The notes: generated from the sequence alone by a model not told the origin. A DNA stretch of 64,000 bases from Adiantum capillus-veneris (GCA_014529385.2 CM043971.1:60032709-60096708); one strand, 5' to 3'; counted from the stretch's first letter, positions 20,511 through 32,232 are shown. Translations and numbers: made by a program.

Positions 20511-23312
20511 CTACTGGACTAATGAAGCCATACGTTGGTACTCTGGATCTTCGAGGGATGCTTCTTTGATTCTATCCCAGATAGGGTTATTTGGAATAGA
20601 GATAGCTCCGAGAACTGATTTTCGGCTAAGACCATCTGCAACTGTGTTTTCCTTCCCTGGTCTATACTTTATGTCAAGGTCATATTCCTGTAATAGCTCT
20701 ATCCATCGCTGTTGTCGCATATTGAGAATGGGTTGAGTAAAAATCCACTTTAAACTCTTGTGGTCTGTAACCAACTGAAACTTGCGTCCAAGAAGATAAT
20801 GTCTCCATAACTTCAGTGCATGTATAACTGCTAAAAGTTCCAGATCATGAGTGGGATAATTCTTCTCATGATCCCTCAGCTTTCGCGAAGTATACGCCAC
20901 CGGTCTTCCTTCTTGAGTAAGAACTCCGCCTAGAGCAAACTTACTAGCGTCTGTCGCTACTTCAAATTCTTTACTGAAGTTTGGAAGCTTTAAAATAGGA
21001 GCTGAGACCAAGAATTCTTTTAGCTTAGCAAAGCTAGACTCATGCTCGGTCTTCCAATCGATCCTCATTCCTTTCTTCAGGAGTTCCGTCAAAGGTGCAG
21101 CAATACGTGCATAATCCTTGACAAAAATCCTGTACCATCCCGTTATTCCAAGAAATCCCCTTACTTCGCTGACAGTGGATGGTTGAGGCCAATCAACGAT
21201 GTCCTTGACTTTGTCTGGGTCCACTGAAATCCCTTCAACCGAAATGACAAATCCAAGATAGTTGACCTTTGGTGAGCAAAAAGTGCACTTGCTCTCCTTA
21301 GCGTAAAGCTGGTGTTCTCGAAGGAGATCAAGTACTTTGCGAACATGTTCCTTGTGATCTGCTTCATTCTTAGAATAGACTAGAATGTCATCAAAGAAAA
21401 CCAAGACAAAATCATCCAGGTAAGGTCTAAAAATATCCTGCATAAGTCGATTGAAGCTTGCAGGATCATTTGTTAGACCAAAAGACATTACTGTGAATTC
21501 GTAGTGCCCATACCTAGTATTGAAAGCTGTCTTCGGAATATCTGATTCCTTGATCCTGATTTGGTAATATCCTGACCTTAGATCTATCTTTGTAAATATT
21601 TTGGCGCCGTGGAGTCTGTCCAAAAGTTCGTCAATCCTTGGAATTGGATACTTGTTCTTGACAGTTACCTGGTTCAGTCCACGATAGTCTATGCATAGCC
21701 TTAAGGTCCCATCCTTCTTCTTTTGGAAAAGAACTGGAGCACCCCAAGGAGAAGTACTGGGTCGAATGAATCCTTGCTCAATGAGTTGCCTAAGTTGTTC
21801 TTTGAGTTCGATGGCCTCCGGAAGTGACATTTTATAAGGTCTTTTTGAGATAGGTTCACACCCAGGGATAGTCTCGATCTCATGATCTACCTCTCTGTGT
21901 GGAGGAAGATTCGTAAGGTCTTCGGGGAATACGTCATCATACTCCCTCAGCCAGTCTGGTCGAAGTGAGGTACCTGATTGGTCCACCTTATTGAGTTTAA
22001 TTGCATATATTTGCTGACCCTTCCTTAGTCCCTTCAAGAGTCTGCTGGCCTTAACTAGAGTAGCCTTAGGTCTCCCGTTTTCCCCCTGGATTAAGGCTTC
22101 ATTTCCCAAGTTATCTGTAAAGGTAAAATTCCCTTGTGCACAATGTATGTGGGCCCTATTTTGCTTTAGCCAGTCCATCCCTAGTATCCCATCGAAGAAT
22201 CCTAAGGGTAGGGTTCGAAATTGGGCAGAAGTTGGGTGTCCTCCTAAATCAAAGTCAATTTTGCCTGCAGAGTGTTGAGATACTACTTCCTTGCCGTTTG
22301 CTAACTCGACAACTAGCTTGCTTGACGGATACTTATCTAGCTTAAGCTTCCTCATGCATCTGGGTGAAAGAAATGAAAGAGTACTGCCACAATCTATAAG
22401 GAAGTTAAGTTGTTCACCTCTGAGAGATCCTGGCGTATGAATGACTGCGTATTGCTCGCAACCATTGGGATTTTCAATTGCAGCATGTAGGGTTGCTCTC
22501 TCCACTGCTTCGTCACCCACAGTTGGTTGTACCACTGCAGCATTCACTCTGGCGGTAGCTCCACGCCCTCGCCCTCTGTTCATTCTTTCGCGTCCTCCTC
22601 TTCCATTAGCTTGGCCACGCCCACGGGTATTCAAGGGTATGGCATTGGCGTTGGTTGCATGAATGTTCCTGGGGCAATTGGATCTGTAGTGTCCATGCTC
22701 GCCGCAACCATAGCATCGAACATCAGGGAACTCCATGGTTGTAGTGGTAGCCACAATAGGGCGCTGGTTATAGGTTTGGTTGGCTGGTCTGTTGTCCCAA
22801 GCAGTGTTCCTTGTCCTCTTTGCCCAATGATTCCTCCTATTCTGATTAGCCTTTTGTACTTCGAGAGCTAGAGGTTTAGCCGTCAACAAGGCATCCTGTA
22901 GCGTTGACTGCCTGAGAGCCTCCAGCCGAGTGTTCAAGGGATCGATTAGTCCTTGACAGAACCTTGCCACCTGTTGTTCCAAGGTCATCTTAGGAGCATA
23001 TCTCCGAAGAGTGAAAAACTTTGCATAGTATTCTTCGACCGTTGAATTCAGCTGCCGAAGTGAAAAGAATTCATTCATTCTCAAGGTCCTATAGGCAGGT
23101 GGTAAATAACGTCCCATTATCGCAGCTTTGATGTCTTCCCAGGACTGGGAAGATCCCTTAATATCCATGTCCCTGCAATGTTGCTTCCACCATATCTTGG
23201 CATCGCCAGTCAGGCGGAACATCACAAGCATGGTTTGATTTACGGGTTGGGTTCCCGCAGCTTCAAAGTAATCGTCCATGGCTTCCATCCATACTTCCGC
23301 ATCTCTCTCCAC
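20511..23312 (-). CDS. Gag-protease-RT-RNase H, Tekay-like element
   Basis: 933 codons. Gag ([13 protein letters not shown] at the start; ~1-190) is followed by a CCHC knuckle ([14 protein letters not shown], 200-213), an RG-rich tail (~230-252), an aspartic protease ([13 protein letters not shown] ~304-316, DCGS instead of DSGS; ILGMDWL ~376-382), RT ([31 protein letters not shown] ~640-648) and RNase H ([21 protein letters not shown], ending ADGLSRKS). Homology runs upstream in frame to 23405 without an ATG ([14 protein letters not shown] lies before the first candidate start). The first true ATG is at 23288, too far in. A TGTAG acceptor at 23406-23410 precedes that open stretch. A single TAG separates it from integrase; gag-pol is otherwise one frame. 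Confidence 0.92.
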   Translation of the reverse strand: MERDAEVWMEAMDDYFEAAGTQPVNQTMLVMFRLTGDAKIWWKQHCRDMDIKGSSQSWEDIKAAIMGRYLPPAYRTLRMNEFFSLRQLNSTVEEYYAKFFTLRRYAPKMTLEQQVARFCQGLIDPLNTRLEALRQSTLQDALLTAKPLALEVQKANQNRRNHWAKRTRNTAWDNRPANQTYNQRPIVATTTTMEFPDVRCYGCGEHGHYRSNCPRNIHATNANAIPLNTRGRGQANGRGGRERMNRGRGRGATARVNAAVVQPTVGDEAVERATLHAAIENPNGCEQYAVIHTPGSLRGEQLNFLIDCGSTLSFLSPRCMRKLKLDKYPSSKLVVELANGKEVVSQHSAGKIDFDLGGHPTSAQFRTLPLGFFDGILGMDWLKQNRAHIHCAQGNFTFTDNLGNEALIQGENGRPKATLVKASRLLKGLRKGQQIYAIKLNKVDQSGTSLRPDWLREYDDVFPEDLTNLPPHREVDHEIETIPGCEPISKRPYKMSLPEAIELKEQLRQLIEQGFIRPSTSPWGAPVLFQKKKDGTLRLCIDYRGLNQVTVKNKYPIPRIDELLDRLHGAKIFTKIDLRSGYYQIRIKESDIPKTAFNTRYGHYEFTVMSFGLTNDPASFNRLMQDIFRPYLDDFVLVFFDDILVYSKNEADHKEHVRKVLDLLREHQLYAKESKCTFCSPKVNYLGFVISVEGISVDPDKVKDIVDWPQPSTVSEVRGFLGITGWYRIFVKDYARIAAPLTELLKKGMRIDWKTEHESSFAKLKEFLVSAPILKLPNFSKEFEVATDASKFALGGVLTQEGRPVAYTSRKLRDHEKNYPTHDLELLAVIHALKLWRHYLLGRKFQLVTDHKSLKWIFTQPILNMRQQRWIELLQEYDLDIKYRPGKENTVADGLSRKSVLGAISIPNNPIWDRIKEASLEDPEYQRMASLVQ

Positions 23313-23622
23313 ATTTGCCCCCTCACCCTTAAAGATCGGAGGTTGGGCTTGCTTAAGGAGGAGCTTCTTCTCTTGCGCTCCCGAGTACAGAGCAACAGGC
23401 GGTACCTACATGGGTTATACGAAATTCTTGATACCATTACTTGAATTTCAAGAGACACGAGACTTTAATAAAAATTCAAAATTCCACTTTATCAAGAGAC
23501 AGAGATTCATAGACAAAAAGCACTTTATTGATGGAATTTTATTACAATCGAAACTCCTCAAGGTTTAGAATGACTGGTGACCGCTTATTACAAGGCTTTA
23601 TGGATTTGCGTATAACATACGC

Positions 23623-24126
23623 CTACAAAATAGTATTGACATGATGCACTACTTCATTCGTGTAATAGTTCTTATACACATTCTTGAGGGGATAATAAAC
23701 TAAGATATCGGGCCAGAGTTCCGCCTTCAGTAATCCAAAGGTTTTGACTCGGTTTGCTGGGATCACATTGGTGACCTTCTCCAAGAGCCAGTCATTGATG
23801 GTTTGGTTGGAGTTGCCCAAAACAGTCTGATCCAATCGTGTGGGCACCAAGTAGAATATCTCTATTACTCTCAACTCTTCTCCCCAACGTATCTTCTTCA
23901 AGTCGGTAGCCAGGCATCCTAGCTTCCGAGCATTGATGTAGTAAACCCCTCCTGAAAATGTCCAATCAAGTTCCCATCCTTTATCAATGCGAGTGGAGTG
24001 TGCCGTATAAGCCTTCAATAGTATCTCCATGACATCTCGCCTGAACTGGTAAACAGGGGATCTTCGAGCTTGCTCATAAATAAGCTCAAACACTTGGAAC
24101 TTCCGATATTCGAGCACGGGGTCTTC
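23623..24126 (-). CDS. ORF0 exon 2: unidentified extra ORF between primer site and gag
   Basis: 167 residues plus stop; family not recognised. Visible blocks are EDPVLEYRKFQVFELIYEQA, GWELDWTF, KLGCLATDLKKIRWGEEL, IFYLVPTRLD, NDWLLEKVTNVIPANRV and a Tyr-rich end. It has no zinc knuckle, protease or nuclease motif, no signal peptide and no clear membrane helix. There is no ATG at its 5' end: codons before EDP read TTG-GTG-TTG-CAG, and TTGGTGTTGCAG|GAAGAC looks like a splice acceptor. Joining at 24126 to the LTR exon (25322-25462) keeps the frame and gives ~214 residues starting at an ATG. Both tandem copies keep it open, and a diverged relative lies at 46.1-46.7 kb. Extra ORFs upstream of gag are known in some plant Gypsy lineages such as Ogre, but I cannot assign this one. 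Confidence 0.6.
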   Translation of the reverse strand, partial: EDPVLEYRKFQVFELIYEQARRSPVYQFRRDVMEILLKAYTAHSTRIDKGWELDWTFSGGVYYINARKLGCLATDLKKIRWGEELRVIEIFYLVPTRLDQTVLGNSNQTINDWLLEKVTNVIPANRVKTFGLLKAELWPDILVYYPLKNVYKNYYTNEVVHHVNTIL

Positions 24127-24227
24127 CTGCAACACCAATGCAAGGAATTCGGATCAACTACCTATATACTTTCAGTTCCTTTTAAATGTTCAAACAATAC
24201 GACTTTATTTTTCCAGCCTAACCTAGG

Positions 24228-24238
24228 CTCTGATACCA
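24228..24238 (-). other. Primer binding site (tRNA-iMet), Tekay-like element
   Basis: Minus-strand TGGTATCAGAG followed by CC matches the plant initiator tRNA-Met complement, two bases from the LTR end. Confidence 0.92.
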
Positions 24239-24913
24239 GGTGTGAGGTACCCACCCCGTCGTATCATACAACGGATCTGATGGTAAACCTGATGGCCACT
24301 AGATCTATAGCGGAAGCAAACAAAATGGTTCAGGGTTCGACTAGCGGACGATCTCTCATCACAAAGTGAGTCGAGTTCGAGCCTACTAGCAAAGAGATCT
24401 AGCTCCACCTCGCAGGGGAAGCATACTTAAACTATCTAGCGATCCTATGATCCACCTTCCAAGAGGAGAGAAGCCTCGAGTGCCTTTTTCCCCATGTTTC
24501 AGAGGCACGTACTCTCGAGAGTTCCCCGCTCTAGGGGCAATGAGCGTTACTAATATCGAGTAAGCACTATGGGGACAGAGAGTTCCCGACCAATCAGGAC
24601 CACCCATCTCGTAGGCATTGGCAACCTGAGCCAAGCCCCCACTTTCCACCCCCACACTCACACTTCCTCTTGTGACCTAATTACTACCACAAGGTTGTTC
24701 AACATAAATATTCCTTGTTTTAATTCCGAATCACATGGTTCGTTAAAACAGCCCTTCAACCAGTATTGCAAACAACACCAAGACAGAATTCTAGTAAAAA
24801 TTATACTCAAACTTATTCATAAAAATTCCAATGTTCTGGAGGTACAACATCCCCCCTCCAGCGAGAGTTCACTCCTCCCGTTGTCGCCTAGCTGCCCATA
24901 CAACTAGGTATGT

Positions 24914-25027
24914 CCACCGCATAGAAAGCACGTCATGGACACTCCCACCGCATAGAAAGCAAGACGTGGGTTCCCACCACATAGAAAGCAAGTCGTGGGT
25001 ATCCACCGCATAGAAAGCATGTCGTGG
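24914..25027 (-). repeat. Four-unit minisatellite inside Tekay-like LTR (right)
   Basis: Counterpart of 17022-17135, same unit count and spacing with a few substitutions. Confidence 0.85.
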
Positions 25028-25321
25028 ATTCAAGAGTCCTAACGAGGAACTCTGCCCCGTGTGATCAGTAGGGGGGGTCAGGACTGATTCAACATTGGAA
25101 ATAAAATGAACATGTCGAGCTAAATTTTCCCTAGCAAACATTCTTTCCTCTTGCAAACAGCATACCCATCAGACATTACCTTCCTACTTTAGAACTTAAT
25201 GTACAATGATTTCAATGCCGAGGTTTCCGTCGGATTTCTCCAACATGTTCGGGGATATGTTCATTCTTAACTAATCGTATGCAATGTTAATTAAACAACT
25301 TGAATAGAAATTGGGACCTAC

Positions 25322-25462
25322 CTCTTCCATTTCTTCATCGATGGCCCGTGAGATGGCCGGTATTTGCTCTTCCATGGGGGCCTTCCCCTTTCCGTTGACA
25401 TTGCTCGTTCCTGCTTCGCGATCATGGGCATCACCGAAGCGCGTCCTCTTAACCGGGGCCAT
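25322..25462 (-). CDS. ORF0 candidate exon 1, encoded inside the 5' LTR
   Basis: 47 codons from the ATG at 25462-25460 (MAPVKRTRFGDAHDREAGTS), a basic start then a Gly/Lys-rich and acidic tail (AIDEEMEE). The coding stretch ends GAAGAG|GTAGGT, close to the plant donor consensus AG|GTAAGT. Phase is 0, and exon 2 (24126) and the open stretch before gag (23405) both begin in phase 0. Splicing would remove the LTR 3' part and the primer site from the mRNA (intron ~1195 nt, 24127-25321). Unspliced, the frame runs to a stop at 25271. Expression from within an LTR is inferred, not shown. Confidence 0.45.
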
Positions 25463-26353
25463 TTCTCACTACTTTAAATGATTAGCTTGGGGAAAGAGCT
25501 AAGGTTCACAGCATCATAGCAGTCCAATGGGTAGATTAGTGACATCAATTAATCCCTCCTATATGAGAGTCTAGATTTCTATCATAAGCAATCATTAAGG
25601 ATGGCACATAATCCTATGGGAACCGGCTCTAAGATAATTATTCGGCTTGCATGATCAAGAATAATTAAGATTTCACTATTAGAAATACCAGAGAATTGGA
25701 TTAAGTATGATTAAACTATTTCCTAGCAATCAGATGGTGCAGATTTACCCTATGCATATGTGTGAGGAAAAACCAATTCTTAGAGACTTAATGACGGATT
25801 AATTTCTCCTTAATTACGTCTTAATGCACAAGAAAAAAATGAATTCAATTAAGCTGCAATGTTAATGAGTGATTACAATAGTGATTCTCTTCAATCTGCA
25901 CAAATACTAGCTTACCGATTAATTACTATACTATCTAGAGAGAGAAGATTCTGATAATTATGCTCTAATCATTAATCGAGAGTGAAGAATGGTGATAATT
26001 CAGCTATGGAATGATGATTACATAATAGAGTATGAATAAGGAGAATTTAGGGAGTAGTCATAGAGATTTCCGACTAGGAATAGGCATAATGTACGAGAAA
26101 TTTTGATGGTAGAGAAAGGAATTTACAGATAGCATTAATTAAACTATCGTTACCGTGATTAAGAGCTGGTAATCTTCTCGATGTTCTGATCTAATCGAGC
26201 TTCTTCAGATGAAAATTCGGCAGCACCTCCCTCCTAGCTTCTTCTTCAATAGGTGTGTGATTCGGCAGCACCTCCCCAATGTATGTGGGTGTGTGTGTAT
26301 GCACTGTGTGTGTGTGTGTGATCATAAGTGTGTGTGTGTGTGTGTATGCAGGT

Positions 26354-26366
26354 CTTTAAATAGGCT
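26354..26366 (-). promoter_or_regulatory. Possible TATA box of Tekay-like 5' LTR
   Basis: Minus-strand AGCCTATTTAAAG, about 0.9 kb upstream of the candidate exon 1 ATG and next to the (AC)n tract (26288-26346). Position within the LTR is plausible for a U3/R border. Confidence 0.33.
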
Positions 26367-27012
26367 CCTACAGGCTGAAAATCGATCTGGGTTGCTAAAT
26401 GCATCTGGGAGCTTGTCCAGTTAAGCATGGCAAGTCCAGTTCTTTGCCCACCAAGTGTCAGGTTGGCTTGGTTAACTGGTTCTGAGACTGAGTTGCAGGC
26501 TTGGCAGCTTTCCCAAGACTCCCACAAAGCAAGAGGGCGCCCCCTAGCTGCTAAAGCTGATCTGGAGTGGCCTGGGACCTGTTCCCACACAGTCCCGGGC
26601 CCCCGGTGCCTCCCCGGACAATTTTTAGGAAATTTGGTTCTAGGCAAAAACGGGTCATACGAATCGGATTTTGATGCCGTAAATTGCCATACGAAGCTCT
26701 AACTAAGGTGTACTGGCCCGAGTACCTGCCATATTTAGCAGCCCCCCGGGTTCGAAAATGCATTTTTTTCAAATTTGGGGTACGGTTGCAGATTTTCAAG
26801 ACGGTCAAAACTGGACGGGTTGGGTGACCAAAAACTTACTATTTTTGGAAATTTTTCACAAAAATTATTTTAATTCACGTTTTGAAGCTTTATAACATTC
26901 TAAACATCATGGCACTGACAGAACCTGGAAAACTGCTAAAAATAGTAACTTATTCCATTGTATTCATTTCGTGCTACAAGGGTGCTCTTGTGATCGGGTC
27001 AGAGACCTTACA

Positions 27013-28326
27013 ACGATCACTTGATCAAGTCGTGTCCTAAGTTGAAGGCCAAAGAGGCTAAGAAGAAAGAGGGTGGTTCCACTACAAATGCAGCCATTGT
27101 TGAGTCTTCTGTGAAAGGAGACTGTAATGCTGATGTTGATGCAGAATGGACTTTTAGCGCGGAGTGCACTTACAATCCTGTTGTCCATGATGCATGCTTG
27201 TCAGTTGTTGCTACAAATTCACATGTGTGGTATTTCGACAGTGGTGCTACAAAGCACATTACCTCACATCGTGAATTGTTTACCTCTCTTGAGTATGTCC
27301 TTCATGGGAATTCAGTCACTTGTGCCAACAACGCCTCTTATCCAGTTCACGGATTGTGCTCAATGCTGCTAATGGCAGCTCCTTCACACTTGTTGATGCA
27401 CTTTATGTACCTGAGATCAAGAAGAATCTCTTGTCTCTATCCGCACTTGCTAGACTTGGACTTGTAGTCAAATTTGTGGATGACAGATGTACAGTTCATG
27501 ATCTCAGTTTTGGTGTGATGAAATTATTGCATCTGGGCTTTTGTGCCGTGGGCTGTATAAGCTCACTTTGTATGACAAGTGTGGACAAAATTTTGCAAAT
27601 GCTGTTGCAGATTCAAGGGCTATTTCAAATGCAAAACTTTGGCATGCACGTTTTGGTCATCTGAAATTTGCCAGTTTGCTGCGTTTGCAAAAATCTGATA
27701 TGGTTGCTTCTTTGCCGCCTCTTGAAGCACTTGTCAAACATGTTTGTGAAGGCTATATTCTGGGTAAAATGCAGTGTTCTAAGTTTCCAAAGGATGGTTC
27801 AGTTAGGGCCACATGCAGTTTGGAGCTTGTGCATAGTGATGTTTGTGGGCCCATGCAAACTCCGTCCTTGGGCAATTACATGTACTTCATGACAATCGTT
27901 GATGATTACTCCAGGCATGCGTGGGTATTTCCGCTTAAAGCGAAGTCCGAAGTTTTTATGTGCTTCAAACAATTTTTGGCTATGGCTAAAAATGTCTCAA
28001 AATGTACTATGGGCACCCTGCATTCCGATCGAGGGGGGGAGTATATGTCTCATGAATTTAATTCATTTCTGGCTAGTCGTGGGATAAAACACCAATGTGC
28101 AGTGCCTTATACACCTCAACAAAATGGTGTTGCTGAGAGGAAAAACATGTCACTGACGGAAATGGCACGATGTATGGTCAAAAGTCAAGCTTTGCCGCAT
28201 TCTTTTTGGCTTGAGACCATCATGTGTGCCACTTATGTACTTAACAGGTGTCCTACGAAAGCTTTGTAGTCTATTACTCCATATGAAGCATGTCATGATA
28301 GAAAGCCTTCTATTGAGCACATGCAT
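27013..28326 (+). pseudogene. Copia zinc knuckle tail-protease-integrase of C2, broken
   Basis: Copia resumes at the second half of the zinc knuckle (DHLIKSCPKL) and continues through protease (WYFDSGATKHIT, ~27230), the same two frame changes as C1 (near 27350 and 27540) and an integrase core open from 27541 to 28269. That core has LVHSDVCGPM, LHSDRGGEY and NGVAERKN, so D, D and E are present, and lacks C1's TAG. A TAG at 28267-28269 ends it (CCTACGAAAGCTTTG-TAG, where C1 has CAG). The Tat-like LTR interrupts 57 bp later. Confidence 0.88.
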
Positions 28327-29471
28327 TGTGAGCGGGATGGAAACACACAGAACGCCTCTATAACGACCCGAAACACACTCTTGGGAATATACACACACAC
28401 ACTATGGGGCACCACTCGGCTTACACAACACACCTGGCCGAGACAGGGAACACACCGATGGAGTGCGAGGAGAGAGACTATCCACTTGCCCACTCCACAC
28501 AGAGACACACAGACACACACACACACACAAAAAAACTCAGCTAAAAAGAGGAGAACTTTTCATAATTAGATACAAATGAGCTTGTGCCAACACCAATGGG
28601 GCAAACAGCTCACACAATATGGGTAAAAAGTACCAGATACAATCACAAACTGGAGCAGAAGATTCGCTCATAGGAGAAACTTACACAGCCAAAAGAGTAG
28701 AGAAAGAGTGAGGAATTTGGCAAAATGGACAGCGCCATCGCGTCCGGAACGGCCCAAAACCCCAGTCTACAATGTCAAAGTGCTCAAATCCGACCTCGGA
28801 TGAGCAGTTTACGGCCAAAACAGGCTCCAAAATGAGCAAAAACACACCTGCGGCTGTTCCTCCTCTCTTCTCCACTTTTTTTCTGGTCTTCTCTCTATTT
28901 TTTCAGTTTCCACACTTAGCTTTATTATTTGGGCACCCTTGGCCTTTTAGATGACCTCAAACGGACCCCGAACAGGCCAAAAACTGACCTCGTAGTGCAT
29001 AGTTGTCACCCTGCTGCATCTAGCGCACACCTGGCACTCATTTCTTTTCAATAGTGCATCTCGAAACCACGTGAAGTGGCCCCAAAAAATGGTCCTAATG
29101 ATGACCTTTCTGCATAACTCTCACAAGAAAACACCACTTTGTGTCCGTATTCATCCACGTGCAAATATTGACTCCGTTCGCCCTCCTGACGCCACTAGAT
29201 GCCATCTGACGCACCTGCTTACCTCATGTTGTCGGCCCGCGGATAGCTTCCTCAAGAATTTTTACGCGCTATAAACTCCTCATTATTGTAGAAAAAACAT
29301 ACTGGTACTGGTGATAGTGAAATTCGATGCACTATGTACATGCTGTCCTACCTGTACACATGTGGGCCCCACATAACCACCTGGCTATGGAAATTGGGCA
29401 ATCCTTTATTCGATGCACCATGCATGTGTATGTACATATACGCAGTCCCTTGCTCCAAAAAACTCATGACA
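28327..29471 (-). repeat. Tat-like 3' LTR, C2 copy (1145 bp)
   Basis: Plus-strand TGTGAGCGGG...AACTCATGACA; very close to 3597-4747 apart from microsatellite length and a few substitutions. Confidence 0.92.
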
Positions 29472-29499
29472 TAATTTGCCCATCCCCTAGCCTGCTAGA

Positions 29500-29758
29500 T
29501 CATTCATGATCAGCAGCAGCAAAAAGAGATATGAGACTCGCCGCATCACAGGTCTCCTCATCCCTCACCGACACTCCTTGATCCACATGCAGCTCATCTT
29601 GCTCGACCATCATCAACCTGGAATGATACAATTTAAGACGCAATCCATTTACCCTTGACTTAGGTAGAAATCCATCCAGGTTAGCCAACTGATATGTACC
29701 ATTCGGGAAACACTCCACTACCTTGAAAGGGCCTTCCCACTTAATTTGAAACTTCTTT
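29500..29758 (-). pseudogene. Pol C-terminal tail, Tat-like copy 2
   Basis: Same GPF-type tail as 4776-5034 (VECFPNGTYQLANLDG; here SRVNGLRLKLYHSR), directly abutting the second RNase H and lacking the integrase core. Confidence 0.72.
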
Positions 29759-30225
29759 TAGAGCACGTTCAATGTGTTTGATGATCCATGATTCGAACTT
29801 TTTTAACAGGCCTTTAATTCTAAATCACATTTCCTTCAATGAGGTGTTCTTGCTCTTCCACACACCCAGCACTTGCTTCACCACTAACAAGGCATCACCT
29901 TTTATGCTCAACCTTTGAACCCCATGCTTCAAACAAATGTGTAATCCGGCTTCCAGAGTAGCATATTCAGCCTCATTGTTACTATGAGCATCCAAGATGA
30001 ACCCTCTCTTGCATACTAGCTTCCCCTCTGGGTCATAGCATGCTATACCCCCTGAAGCTGCATCATGGCTCTTTCTGTATGAACCATCAAGAACAACACA
30101 TGTGCATTGCTGATCTGTGGCACTTCTTCAACTACCTTTCTCACCACCTCTTCCTTAACAATAAGGGGATTCTCCTTGTAGGTCAGCAAATCAGCTAGGG
30201 TAGCCCTTGTACTATCTTCCACTCA
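29759..30225 (-). pseudogene. Second RNase H domain, Tat-like copy 2, broken
   Basis: Counterpart of 5017-5499. A one-base loss near 30090 (CATCAAGAACAAC for CATCAAAGAACAAC) and other changes break the frame, so no long ORF survives. Nucleotide similarity to the C1 copy remains high throughout. Confidence 0.75.
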
Positions 30226-30311
30226 AATACCCATTTCTTGACCACATTTGACATGTTAGTGCCATTGATTAACTGTGGCAAAAAGGCATAACTCATCAAG
30301 AAAACAAAAGG

Positions 30312-32222
30312 TCATGGTAGCAAGTAATGACGAAATCCTCGACAAGCAAATATTACACTGGCCATCACTAGCTCTACTTCCGAGATTTTTCTCTCTGCTA
30401 CCAGCTTCACACGGCTTGCACAATACACTCGCCTCATATAATGGCTGCCCTTCCCCTTTTGCAATAGCATGGCTCCAATGGCATCCTCCCCTACTGATGG
30501 ATTTACATAAAACACTTGCTCCCAATCAGGAGCCTGCATGGCTGACAACCCCCCTAACACCTCTTTCACCTCTTGAAACACTTCTTCACAGTTTTCATCC
30601 CATTGCAATGGATCATGCTTTACCACTTGTTGTAATGGATAAAGAATCTGAGAAGACAATGGAATAAACCTTGCCATGTACTTCACTTTGTGTATAAAGG
30701 TTGCCAATTGCTTCGTACTCGTAGTTCATGGAAGAGGAATAATAGACTTAACCTTGTCTGGATCAGCCTCAATGCCATTTTCTGACACCATATGGCCCAA
30801 TAACTTCACCCTTGGTTGTGCTAGATGACATTTCTTTGGATTTAGTTGTCCTCCACATTCATCATATCGAGCCAATACCATCTGCATCTTCTCATGGTGT
30901 TCAGCCCTACTGCTATAAACACAGAAGTCATCCATAAAAGCTTTAACACAACTATCAATGAATGGTGCCAACACCCAATTTGCTCTCTCTTGATAGAAGG
31001 AAGGTCCATTTGACAACCCAAATGGCAATACTGTGTAGCAATAGCAGCCCCATGGCGTAATAAAAGTTGTCTTTGTGCGGTCTTTAAGAGCAATCTTCAA
31101 TTGAAAATAGCCTGAAAAACCATCACACACACTGTACCTCTCATAACCTGCCACTGCATCCAAGATCTGATCCATGAATGGAAGAGGATATGGGCTCTTC
31201 TTAGTGGCTGCGTTTAAGGGTTTAAAATCTACACAAATTCTCCACTTCCCATCCTTCTTTGGACTGACTACAACTGGACTCACCCATTTTGTGGTCTCCA
31301 CAGGGACTATGAACCCTGCCTTCAACAACTTGTCCACCTCTTCTCGCAAGGCTTCCATTTGCTCTTGACCCATCCTTCTTAGCCTTTGCCGCAGTGGCTT
31401 AGCACCTTCTTTCAGCTCTATATGCATCTCTTCACCCTTGAACCCTCTGATCTCTTCATATGAAGTAATGAAAAAATCAGGAAAACTAGTCAGCATATGC
31501 AAATAAATATCCTTCTCCATAGCTGAGAGGTCTCCACTGATCATTTGTGTCATCAATTCCCGCTTCTTTGACAACTCAACCTTGGTTTGCATCAGCCCTT
31601 CAATCACTTCATAAGGCCCTTCACTTTCATCTTCAACCTCATTCGCAAATGCAACTAAACCAAACTCCTGTATTTCTTTGTCCATCAAAAGAAATGCAAC
31701 ATCAGCATCCTCATCACTGCTGGTAGTGCTATCAATGTCCTCATCTATCACCGTGGAAGAGTCTTCATCACTAGACTCATCCTCATCTTCATAAAGCTCC
31801 TCTAATAGTTTCCTTGTGTCCATATTATAAAGCTTCTTGGTACCTGTCTTTCCATAGAGGCTAATCGTACCGTGTCGCCAATCTTGAACAGCTCCCACTG
31901 CACGTAACCATGGTCTGCCCAGTATAATAGGATATGCTCCCAACCCTGCTGGCATCACATGAAAATCAACCACTTCCTTTGGATCATATGCCTCCACTTC
32001 TAAGCTCTTTACAACACCCAAGCATTTTACTTTTTGATGGTTTGCCAATCTGATCCGAAAACTTGACACCCCAGCCACTGTGAGACCCATCTTCTCAACG
32101 CATGAGTGTGTTATGACGCATATTTGGGCTCCGCCATCCACATAACCTTGTCCCAAATTTTTCCTTTTATGCCACACATCTACTATTGCACAAATGTCTG
32201 GTAGCTCATCCATTGCCAACAC
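30312..32222 (-). pseudogene. Protease-RT-RNase H, Tat-like copy 2
   Basis: A 498-codon frame (32222-30726) covers protease (GYVDGGAQICVI ~27-38; ILGRPWL ~100-106), an acidic linker (EDEDESSDEDSS and similar, ~144-175) and RT (WVSPVVVSPKKDGKWRICVD ~313-332; LPFGLSNGPSFYQ; FMDDFCVYS ~429-437). It ends at a stop near 30726, where copy 1 reads on. RNase H continues in another frame at 30707-30312 (ALLQKGKGSHYMRRV). At 32222 the frame is interrupted by the solo LTR; gag lies beyond it. This copy keeps the CAG that is mutated to TAG in copy 1. Confidence 0.87.
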
Positions 32223-32232
32223 CTTTACTGAA

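Larger units (their letters stand above)
16349..27012 (-). mobile_element. Near-complete Tekay/Del-like chromovirus (10.66 kb)
   Basis: 5' LTR 24241-27012, iMet primer site 24228-24238, ORF0, gag-protease-RT-RNase H (23405-20511), integrase with C-terminal chromodomain (20504-19152), purine tract and 3' LTR 16349-19120. RT before integrase with a C-terminal chromodomain defines a chromovirus; LTRs near 2.8 kb and an iMet primer site suit Tekay/Del, which is an inference. The only visible coding defect is one amber codon between RNase H and integrase. No target duplication can be scored, because the left side joins a second internal region. Confidence 0.88.
24241..27012 (-). repeat. Tekay-like LTR, right copy (5' LTR, 2772 bp)
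   Basis: Aligns end-to-end with 16349-19120. Its right end (CTTACA at 27012) abuts Copia sequence ACGATCACTTG, where C1 has ATGATCACTTG. Confidence 0.92.
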
